NCBI GenBank assembly: GCA_905147135.1
Contig: LR990046.1
Span: forward strand, 17,452,501 to 17,516,500
Length of the DNA: 64,000 bases
Direction: 5' to 3'
Source: Blastobasis lacticolella
Taxonomy: Eukaryota; Arthropoda; Insecta; Lepidoptera; Blastobasidae
The notes below the pieces were generated by a model. That model was not told the DNA's origin. It was given only the letters and a program-made list of their open reading frames with translations, and did no database searches. Both the position numbers and the translations under genes were made by a program. Positions 22,329-34,300 of this stretch are shown in pieces. Each line of letters opens with the position of its first letter. Position 1 is the stretch's first letter.

Positions 22329-25300
22329 TCACGTTTGCTTGATGCTGAGATACATTTTCTGGTTGATGTTCTGTTTGACGGGGTTGATCCGTTTGAGGAT
22401 CTGTGTCATGGTCTCGACCAGCCGTTCGCTGCTGACCCCTGTGCGCTTGGACTTGAACTTGGTGAGCAGCTCAGTGGTTGTCATGGGCTTGCGTGCCAGG
22501 TAGCGTCGCACCGCCTCCTCAGTCACCCCGCACTCGCTAAGGACAGGGGAGCACGATATCGATGAGTATTGCATGGCAACGCATTGGTGATTGGTGTTGT
22601 GGATAGCCACAGACGGCAGGCCCGCTTGCCTGATTGTCTGCTGTATAACATTTGAAAATAAATAAGTAGCTTTCCGCAGGAGGACTACGCGTCACGCATA
22701 AGTGTAGGGGAGGGGATAGAAAGCTAGCTCGTAATTATTGTAATGACGGATGCTGATATTTGTAATAAAGGGGGCGGTCCCTAACTATACATTACTATAT
22801 CGACGACGAAGTACCAATGTCTACTAACTAAAAAATTACAACTTCTCAAGAAACGAAAAAAATTTATCTCTTGCCAGCACGTGCGAAATTCTGCGTCGAT
22901 CGCCAAAATGGTACTTAGGAGGTATTGGTACTACGTCAACGATATATAAGTATTAATAATTTCTGTGTTAGCACGTCGTTCGCGTAGTGCGCGCATCGAG
23001 CTCTATGGGTCAGTCTGAAAACCAGCGCTGTGTTTGGCTGCTGCCATTCATAGCATTAAGCTATGGTTCAATTTGGTCCGAGGACGCATCGCCCCGCCCT
23101 GCTTTCTTATGATGTAAGTACTTACTCTGTTAGTTTTAAGTTTTTTAATGTGTTATTAGACCAAATAAAGATGCGTCTATGTCAACTCACGTGTACGAGG
23201 TGTCCAGTTTAGGCCGCTTGGCGTGGGGGCCGTGGGCGGACCCCGCGGGGGGCGCGGGGCCGGGCGCCGGGGACCCCGCGCGGGACGTGCTCGCACTGTT
23301 CGGCAGGGAACCTGACGGGGGGATATATGACTTAGATACGCGGTCTTATTTATAAAAATACCTTATAGTAGGTTTAAAACGTTTGATACACTTCACATTA
23401 TAGGATTTAGTTTAGGTTCATCGCTTTTTTTTAAACTATAAATATAGTCGAATAGTTTAAAAAAAAGATCAAAGATTATAGATAACTAGCGGACCCGACA
23501 GACGTTGTCCTGTCTACACGTCTTTAATTTGAAAATTTCAAACTTTTTTTACAAAATTGTGAATCTAAACCATTCCCAGATCCCCTTGAACACACACAAA
23601 AAATTTCATCAAAATCGGTCCAGTCGTTTGAGAGAAGTTCAGTGACATACACACTCACAGAAGAATTATATATATAAAGATTGGTAGCAAAAATATTATT
23701 CGGTAAACAACAACTAAGATAACCCTTTACTATAAACACAAAAAGAAGTTAATAAGCAAAACAACAATAATTTAAACTATCTTTGAATATAAAAAACTGC
23801 TCTACTGTAAAAATATACAGTGCTACAAGGATCACTTGGCACTTGGGGTTAGAAAAGGAGGGACGGAATCAGGACGTGGCGTGAATCATCATCTCGAGCT
23901 GAGACGTCTGTCCGAAGTGTCCAATAGATGTTTCACATCGAATACCAACCACCCACAATACATTACACTACCTGTTCTTAGGCTTCTAAAAAGGGTAAGG
24001 GTAGCGTAGAGTAGGGTAAGCGTAGTGTAGGGTAGGATAGGGGTAGGATACCACTTGAACGAAATCACGCCAGAAATCGCTAGTATTAGTATATAATTAG
24101 TACGTTTCATACCCGAGGCGGCGGCGGGCGGGCCGTTCTTCTCCTCTTTCTCTTTCTTCTCTTTGGTCTTCTTTGGCTTTTTAACGGCGGCGGTACCTTC
24201 CGCGTCCGTGTCCGAATCCGAGCTGAAATCGCTGCTCGATTCTGTAAAAAAAAAACAATGCTTAGGAATCGATAAAACTCAATTTCCTTTTGGATTGGTG
24301 CTAGATGAATATAGAATGACTATGATCCATACAGACGGACTTGTCTATTTAAGATATAGATAAATAAGAAACACATAGAATGTGAATTTTAACTAATACT
24401 GCTGTAAATTATCCATTGAAATACATAATTTACTGAAGACATAAATTTTACCATCACTTACTGCCTTAAAAAACATTAACATTCGGAAATCTATTTTGTC
24501 TATGCTTTTTTTTACAGACATACCCCTACCCCATAAATTGTCTTTGGTTACTAGTACGCTATATTTTTTTTACCAAATAAGACAAGCCAGTCTGTACCAA
24601 ATATACATGTGTATAACGCCTCTCCTAAACAGGTGCGCCACAACGCGGAATATCGCCGTATGCGTTCTTACGATAACGCGTCCCGCGACCTATCGAATAG
24701 ATATCACAAAAACAGAACGCATTATCGCGCCTGTTTGGGAAACGCCGCGAAATTTCTTTTTTACACATTCTTTGTTAGTGACAAACGAGTGGGCAGCACA
24801 CTTGATGGTAAATAAATAAATAAATAATCGTACACAAATTCACACAGCGCCATCTAGCCCCAAACTAAGCAAAACTTGTACTATGGGTACTAGCTAACTG
24901 ATATACTACTCATTTACTTTTAAATACATACTTATGATACATAGAACACCCAGACATGTAACAAAAATAAAAATTCATCATTTAAATTTCTGCCCGGCCG
25001 GGAATCGATTCCGGGACCTCTAGTGTGGCTGACTGGCATGTTGACCACTGAACCACTCAGGTCGTGGTAAGCGGAACTGTCGCCGATAACATCAACCATT
25101 CATGCATTTGGGTTGTAGACAACAGAAATATAGAACCGCAGATGCGTCGTCATCGTGAGGGCTAACATTAAATGGCTCATGCCTGTAATTGCGCTGGCTA
25201 CCTTAACCTTCAAACTCGCTTCTAAAGTATAGCGCGGAGGGACGAACATTGCTTGATACTCATAGAAATCAAAATATGATAGTAAATAGAAATGCCGTGT

Positions 25301-28300
25301 GGGGCACATAGTATTGAGAACGTTAGTCGCCACCATGTGTTCCGCACAACAACGCAAGCATTGTTGCTTGGTGGCAGAAATAGATAAGGCGGTGGTACTT
25401 GCCTTAGCAGACTCCTCAGCCTCACAGAGTCGTACCACCTGACATGAACCCACCTTTCTTGGCAGTGTCCTCGGCAGTGGCCTTCTTCTTCTTCTTGGTG
25501 AGTTTGCTGGCCCTCTCCTCTCCCTCTTTAGTGGGTTCCTCCTTCTCCTCGTCAGAGTCCTGCTTCTGCTCCTGCTCCTCTTCAGAGTCCTCGTCGGAGG
25601 TGAGCAGTTTCCTGTTGGATGGGAGAAGATGGTGGTTGGTTAGATATAGTAGTTTATGCAACTTGCATATAACAGGGGTCATTAAAACATGAGTGTCTGT
25701 TTATGATAATAGTTTGACACGAGTGTTTTAATACCTAATTATATGCAGTTGCATCCACAATTTTAGGTGCACTTATATTTAAAAATTATTGTAAAATTTT
25801 ATTATAAAAGTTATTTTTGTATATTTCAAAAGTGCCTATGTGAAGAGAAATAAACTATTATTTATTATTTTCATGTCAAAATTTTGAATTTACAATTTTC
25901 TCAACTTTGCTGGAAGTAAGCTGCGAGTCAGTTCTGTTGTATCTACGTGTCGAGGATATCAAACGGCGGGAATTTCACTTCACTACTTTTACACGTTGAG
26001 AACCTCAACTTGGACCGTTGCCGGTTTATATGTTCGTGAAACTTCGTTGGTTCCTTCAGATAACATTAAGCTAACTGAAATGGGTTTTTCTTAAACTGCC
26101 TATGTGATAAATATATATCTAAAAGACGTTAAAGAGGCGAAACGGACCACAAATTAAAAGGGATATTTTCAAAGACATTTACAAGCTTTATTATTTTTAA
26201 TTTATTTTATAAGACTCGGAATCGTTTAGACATACTATATTTTCGAAATAATGTAGAGCTCGTCTAATCTAAAATGACGCGCCCCACTATCGCATTAACG
26301 CACACAAGCAAGTTTAAAATATGGACGCAATACATATACAAATGCCGATTTAATTGGTGATTCAGTTGCCGGTGAGATTCAAACGTAGGAGAACCCGTCG
26401 TTCATTGACTCCCACACAGATGAAGTGTCGTTATCAATATTTGCACTCACACATCAAAATCAACTAACTAAGTAGTGGGGCGCGTCATTTTAGACTGGAC
26501 GAGCTCTACGTAGGTAGACACATGATAACTGACCTCAAGGCATCCTCCTCAGCCACACCTTTCAGTTCTTTGTTCGCCTTACCATCATGGTCTGATTCAC
26601 TGGAACAATATACATTTACAAAGTTAAATACCTAATAATACTATATCATCATCACAGCCCATAACAGTCTACTGCAGAACTGAGGGCCTCTCCCACGAAA
26701 GGGGAGGTTATCGCCGTAATCTCCACGCTTGGCAGGCTTGGAGATCGCAGTGTTATAAATATAACAATGGAAAACGCTGCTGCCCATTTTCCAGTCTTTA
26801 GAGACTGTAGATCTTTTGCCTCGAAAACATTAGTCGCCTTGTACGACACCCACGAGTGTAAGGGGTTGGTGCTATTCTACGCTGCCGGACACCACACGGC
26901 CAGTAATACTATATAGTACCAAGCAATCTTCGTCGGTGGCCTAGCGGCTAGCGGGTCCGACTCGTAAGCGAGAGGGACCGTGTTCGACCCCCGATGCCAC
27001 CATGTGCCAATGGCTTTTTCTGAGATATGTACATTAGTTGAACACTCCGATGCTCTTACGGTGAGGGAGGACATCGTGAGGAATCCTGCACGTTCAGGCG
27101 ACTGAATGTGTAACCATGATCCAATCTGGTCATGTTCCCCTGTTAAAGGTCAAGAAGGTCAGACGGCAGTCGCTCTTCTGCAATTACCTTCCACATCCTG
27201 GATCATGGGCCCAACCAAGCGCACGAGAGCACGACCAGAATATTGACGTCAAAATTATATTCTTTTTATAAAGTAGCAACACAGAAATCAAAATACGGTA
27301 TGTCAATCTTTTGCCCATAGTATGTGACACCGGACAGTTATTGCGGGGTAGTACAGGTATGCGCAGTAGTGGCCGAGGTGGCGACTAACGTTCTCAATAC
27401 TATGTGCCCAACACGGCATTTCTATTTACTATCATATTTTGATATCTATGAGTAGCAAGCAATCTTCGACCCTCCAACGTTTATTTTAGAAGCGAGTTTT
27501 TGATTCCGCATTTACCTATCGGAGGAGTCCGATATGTAGTCCTTCTCGCGGCCCTCCTCGTCGCCATCGTCACTCTCTTCGAAGGCCTCGTCGTCCACTT
27601 TCTTCTTCTTCTTTTTCGCGGCGGCTGAAACAGAAGATTGGCAAGCTGTCAATCATAGACATAGACGTATTTTTATTTGGTCCAATAACACATTCAAAAA
27701 CTTAAAACTAACAATAAGTCAAGAAAGCAGGGCGATGCGTCCTCGGACCAAATTGGACCAGCCCCAGCTTAATGCTATGAATGGCAGCAGCCAAACACAG
27801 CGCTGGTTTCCAGACTGACCCATAATAGAGTTTGATGCGCGCACTACGCGAACGACGTGCTAACACAGAAATTATTAATTATTAATACCAATATATATAA
27901 TACAAAGTATAGAAAAGAAATATATATTTTTACATCATCATCATCGTCAATCATCACTAATCAACATCTTGGCTTTAAATCCTCGCACAGCACTCGAAGA
28001 TCCGAATGCGGAAGTAGCCAAGATGCTAATGGCTTTGCAGCTATTCTATTAAGCCCCCGGGATACGTATCCCTTGGGCCGGAATTAGGTGTCTAAACATG
28101 CTGGTATCAGGAAAGGGGTGCCTAGGCCCAAGAAGCGATGGATTGACATCACCAGGGTGACAGAAGATCGGTCAAATTGGAGAAGAAAAAGTAGGAGAGC
28201 GGACCACAGTTGAACCCGATATTGACCGCACGGATGATGATCATATTGGCGCCAATAAGGGCTATCGCTTTTGTGGTCACCAGTTGGCGCCACTGTTCGG

Positions 28301-31300
28301 TAAGGTCTTGTCACTGTCATAACGCCGCTCTCGCTCGCTGGCTGAAATCCAGCTGTCAACTTTGAGCATTAGATTGTAGCCAATAGCGCAACATATTTTG
28401 ACAACGGACCTTACTAGCCAGTGGCGCCATCTAGTGGAATTTTGGTCGCGCGGTAATCCCCATTTCGGTTGCATTTTTCTTACAAATATGAGTATGCCAT
28501 TTAAAAACGTATGCAACGATATTTTTCAGGCTTATAGAATCTGTCACGTGCCTGCCATGGGTTTAACTTTAATCTTAACACGACAGACAAACGACGATAG
28601 ACACGACTGTAGGTTAAAATATCCATTCTAATGCTCTTAAGGTGAAGGAAAACATCGTAATGAAACCTGCACATTTAGGCGATCAGTCGCTCCACTGCAA
28701 TTACCTGATCTGCTAAATCTGGTTCATGGTCAAGCCGGACCCTAGGCCCACAGAGCCGGGTCAAACCCTCATTATTACAAACCAACTTTTGACATAAAGT
28801 ATTTCGTAAAGAGTGTAAAACGATTTAGACGTTTACCTTTGCCTTTCGCTTTTTTCTCCTTTTTCTTCTTGGCGCCCGAGTCGCTGTCGTTGTCCTTCTC
28901 TCCGGGCTCGGAGTCCGACGTGTCGTCCTCCGAGGACATCCATTCGTCCATGTCGGATATTTTCAAGTCTGCAAATGTTGGGAACACGAGAGTTAATACC
29001 GCGATCCTGTTACAAAAACAACAGAGATTCCAAACAGACTTACGTATTTAATAACTACAACATTGCCAAATTGGTCGGTTGAACTGTGCGGTTCCAAAGG
29101 AACTTTCTCCGACGCACACTAAGGTTGTGGAATGAACTACCTGGAAAAGTTTTCCCAGGAGAGCACAACATGGAAATCTTCAAGAAACGGGTGAAAAGGT
29201 TTTTACGGGGTCGATAACGCGTGGGTGATGCCCCTGGTATTGCAAACGTCCATAGGCTGCCGTGACTGCTTACGATCAGGCGAGCCGTAAGCTTGTTTGC
29301 CAAATTAATGGCATAAAAAAAATTAAGAATAGTAGGACTTCGATAAACAAAAAAGTAACTAAGATAGTAAGAAGTAAGGTACGCATTACGCGGATAGGCC
29401 GCGCCCAATAGCTAACCCTAAAGCTCACCTTTCTTGGCCTTGGCGCCCTTGGGCTTCTTCTCGTCGACATCGTCGCCGTCGTCGGCGGCGTCGTCGCCGC
29501 GCATGCGCTTGCGGAACATCAGCGAGAAGTAGTTTATCACCTTGTTGCGTCTGCGGGGGAGTATGGTAGGGGTGTGAAGGGTGGAATTTCGATATTCGGG
29601 AACAAACTTATGAAATAAGCTGTACCTGTTGTGTTGTTTTCCTTATGTCAATATTGTATAATTATTATTGTGCACAATAAACTGTTAAATAAATAAATAA
29701 ATAAAAACTTCTATGATATATGGCTAAAAAACGTTTGTCTAGAATGGCATGTCATTGTCTAGAATGGATCTGTCAAAATACAACTGTCGTGTATGTCCAA
29801 TACCGCGGCAGTATTGTGTTTTGCGATCGTCCGTTCCGGTTTGTGATCGATGTGTGCAGCATTAGGTGGGTTTTACCAAAAAATTTAAATCTGTAGAATA
29901 TTCCCTTTGCCAGTGACCTTCACGTGTTCAAGTCAAAACAAAAGATTTTGCCTGACTCGTGACCTATGAGCCCAACTGCCACATTGCTTTTTTTTCTAAA
30001 ATGTCACACCTAAAAACCTTAAAAACCGATTTAGATGATCACAAAATATGTATATTAGTCAGTTCTATCAAAAGTCCCAAGTACAAGAACATTTGGCGTC
30101 AAAATTGGAATTATTTAACCTGGTTAAAAATATTGATGATGTCTGTGCCATTATGAGAAAACAATACACACGCTACAAGCACATTTCGGTTCCGAAGAAG
30201 CCAAAAACATACCTCCCGAACGAAATCTACCTTATATCCAGAAGGGATTTCTTAAAGGACATTAGGACTATACTAATAAGAATTCATACTCTACCTGCCA
30301 AACTCCTGTTCCGCTTCCTCGGCCGACAATGCCTTGTACCGCTGTATGGGCTGGAAGTTGTACCTGGAAAAGTTACCACCTTTCAAAAGAGTAACCTGAT
30401 TTCTAACTCGCGGACTACTTATGGTCCCTACTCTCTGATATTGGATTTGGATCGGATTATGCTGTTTCTGGACAGGCAACAGCTGTAACGAGGTCGCCAC
30501 TCGTTAGGTGTGCCTTTTAATACCACTGCCGAAGCGAGGTTGACCAAGATCTACCGCTGGCGACCCGGAGACTGGTTGGAACAGTTTAGGGCCCGTGACG
30601 GTTTTTTTTTTGTACTTTTTAGAACAGCATCCATCTTCAGTCGCATCATCACTTATTACCAGGTGAGAAGCCGGTCAAATGCCTGGGGCCTATTCCCTCG
30701 CTATGACATCTTAATTCGATATTTTCCCTAGCCAATCTGTATTAAAACGTCACTGAAATCGAATTTCGACATTATAATATAGTCGAAAATACTTTAAATA
30801 ACATAATTTAGCAGCAATCGATATTTCACATTAATGGAGATCTGTGGATAACCAAATTTCAATTTCGAGATGTCTGAACGCAAGAATAGGCCCCCAGGAT
30901 AGTTTCAATGTTAATAAAAAATCGATAAACTTCGAGCTAACACATGTGTGACCGCGACAGAGTTCGCGCCGGGAAAACTTTATTTTCTTCTCTCAATACT
31001 AAGATGAAAGAGATAGCAGGATCTATGTCGCACCTTATCGCTTGTCGCTCTCGCGCGCACATTTGTGCTAGCCGTGCTGGTGAAGAAACAATTTCAGTTC
31101 AAATCTAATTTACAAGTAATAACCCACGGTATAATTAACTCATTATTAAGCGGGTAAATACAGCGGGTATAGCCAAGATGCCAATCGCTACCAGTTCCGA
31201 TGTACAATCGCATCTCATTGCGACACAAATACACACACGACGCGCACACATAAAAGCTGCGTGATGTACCTTTGTATGGAGATTTCCTACTATTTTTTGT

Positions 31301-34300
31301 TTTTTACTATGGCCAAACCGGCTTGTTAGTCTATACATAAAGCTATAATTAAGGCACAACTAAACCTTTGTATAGTTAATTATTATACCTAGATTACATA
31401 ATTGCCTGAAATAAAGATTATATTTTAAATTGAAGTCGCTTTTTGATTCTTTTTGTCTATATATTCATTCGTTTGATGCAATATTCATTCGTAGCAAGAG
31501 AATTTCTTCAGCAATGTTTATGCGTATAACAAAAGCATATTATAGTAAAGAAAACCCGTGCGACGCCGGGGCTGCTCGCTAGCCTAAAAATGATAAAATT
31601 TTTAAATTTTTGTTTTTTTTAAATGAATATTACTCAACAACTACTAGACCAATTACAACAATTCTTTCACTAATAGAACGCTACAGTATCACCGCGTAAA
31701 ACAGGCTACTTTTTATTCCAGGAAAATGATAGGGTCCCGCGGGAAAGTCTATTGTTTTCTAAGATCCGTACTGCGCGCGGGTGAAAGCCGCTGAGAATAG
31801 TCTATACTAATACTATAAAGAGGAAATGTTTAATTTTTTGTTTGTTTGTTTGTATTGAATAGGCTTCGAAACTACTGGACCGATTTCAAAAATTCTTTCA
31901 CCGTTGGGAAGCTACACTATCCCCGGGTGACATAGGCTATATTATGTTTTCTAAAAATTACGGATCATTTTTAAAACTCCAATAATGTAACCCAAGGTGT
32001 AAAAAAATACCAAAAAAATTCCTTACATCGCGTGTGCTGCGAAAACTATTGATGATAGAACAAAATAATATACTACGACTTTGCAGAACACATCATTATC
32101 TACAAAAAGTGTCGCGACAGTATATGTCTAACTATTATAGTTATGTCACAATAAGTGTTCTTTTATTTTCAAAATTTAATTGAAATGACGCCGCTAAAAA
32201 ACGCTCTTTATTTGTACCTTGGTATTAATCCTTATCAAAATAAATTACTTCATATTCACCACTGCTTCAATACCTTTAAATAACTTTTTGAATTATTCAA
32301 TTCAGACATTCCATTCGAAAGATATCACGAGTTTCAAAATGTGAATATTAGAAAAAAGACGCGTGTTCGCCGCTCAGTCCGCTCGGCTATCTAGGCAGCA
32401 CGGGGTACGGGACGGGAGTCAATGTCAAGAAATAAAGTGCCGCGCGGCTCACTCGCGCGGTCGGCTCCCTACGCAGCGGTCGTGTGTAGCCCGTGTACCC
32501 GTAGTGGTACCCGTGCGAAGCCGGGGCGGGCCGCTAGTATTTCATAAAAGTGGCAACCAACCATTCCTGCAGCGGGTAAGCGTCGATGGCTCCGTCGGCG
32601 GCGTGCGTGAACACGTAGAATGCCGCGTTCTCCGACACGCCGCCCTCGCGGATGCCTTTGAACCTGTCACGGAATGGATGCCGTATAGAATGGGCGCTTA
32701 TGAATGTACAGGTGGATGTCCACGATACAGGGGAGAGGTGGCATGAAAGGGACACGTATTGAAAGGGATAAGTCAAATAATCGATAAAAGATGAAACATC
32801 TCGAGACGACTATATTTTTCAAGCACAACCATTTACCTACTACGTCACACTCATATCATATTAAATAATGTCCCCTTTATGCCACCTTTCCCCTATATCG
32901 CGGACGGCCACGGTATTGTCGTCACGTTACAAATTATAAAAGCGCCCAATATTGGGCTTCAATCTGCAGCAACCACAGAAATCAAAATAACATATGTAAA
33001 TAGAAATGCCATGGAGTGTCAGACTTTGGAGAAGGCCTGTTGCCATTTCGACCACTACTGCGCGTGACTGTACCACTGCGCAATAACTCTCAAGTGTCAG
33101 ATACTATGCGCAAAAGATGGAGATCGGATATCATCATCTACATGGCTATCTTATTATGATTTCTTTGCGTATTGGATAAAAAATATCATCTTGTCTTTGA
33201 TGTCCCGATAACAAGGATTGAGACTAAGAAAAATTAACAACTGGAGAATTGTGGGAGGAAACTAGTGGTAAGCAATCCTTATTCCATTGAGCTCCAGTGA
33301 ATTCATAACAATAGAAACTTTTGTTTGTACATGTTCAGAATTACATATTGAGATTTACTTTGAAATCCTGAAAGATTATCTAAATAGTCATCATAGAAAG
33401 ACAGTAGAGTTTGCCTAGTCTAAAATGACGCGCCCGACTACTTAGTTAGTTGATTTCGATGTGTGAGTGCAAATATTGATAACGACACTTCATCTGTGTG
33501 GGAGCCAATAAACGACGCGTGCTCCTACGTTTGAATCTCACCGGCAACTGAATGACCAATTACAACGGCATTTGTATATGTATTGCGTCCATATTTTAAA
33601 CTTGCTTGTGTGCGTTGATGCGATAGTGGGGCGCGTCATTTTAGATTAGACGAGCTCTAACTGTAAAAGGTAGTAGGTAACAATACTCACTTTTTCCCAG
33701 TTTTCCCTCCAACTTTGAGTATCCACGGCTGGTCCTCTGGTTTGTATTTGCGTGAAATGATGCCGAACTTCTTACGGCGCGCCTCCTCGCGACTCTCGCG
33801 CCCGTACTCCGACCCGGCGCCAAATCTGCGTTCGAAATGGAACTATTGTTTTTATGGGACCACATACAGACAATCACCGGTCATGGATTAACAACTCCAT
33901 CAAAGTCATAGAGGCTGGATGGATTTTGAAACATATAGTCGATCGGTCACAGTAAAAAGAGTGGGAGTAGGCATATGTCCAGCAGTGGACATACTGCTGC
34001 TGAGACAATGACAATAATTATTTAAATAAAGCCATATTTTTCAGTTGAGAAATGCGTCTCTCTATATTTCTAAGGTGGAAGTTCTGCTCATTTGTCATCA
34101 CAGAGTATAAAATAATTATCCATACTTGGTGCACAGAAAAGCAGTTTTTAGTTTATGCAAGATCAAGCCTTTTGCCAACTAGAATAATAATTAAACTACA
34201 TATGTATATTGTAAAAGACATACTTAGGCATATCCTCATCCATTCCTTTGAATTCTTTGATATTGTTTTCCCTCTCCATTTTGACGTGCGTCCATTTTGC

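Noticed and set aside
22537..22638. Longer version of the last TfIIFalpha exon, starting at an AG near 22616
   Set aside because: An in-frame extension is open, but the acceptor at 22537 has a strong pyrimidine tract (GTGCTCCCCTGTCCTTAG), keeps the phase from exon 12, and gives direct continuity into the winged helix. The upstream acceptor is weaker.
25444..25692. Plus-strand Ser/Phe-rich frame (and a similar one at 28839-29051)
   Set aside because: Shadows of the acidic/Lys-rich TfIIFalpha exons 10 and 7 on the other strand.
30048..30488. 146-residue plus-strand frame as a gene
   Set aside because: Its second half is antisense to TfIIFalpha exon 5, and the first half has no recognised domain. 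Kept only as part of a low-confidence relic.
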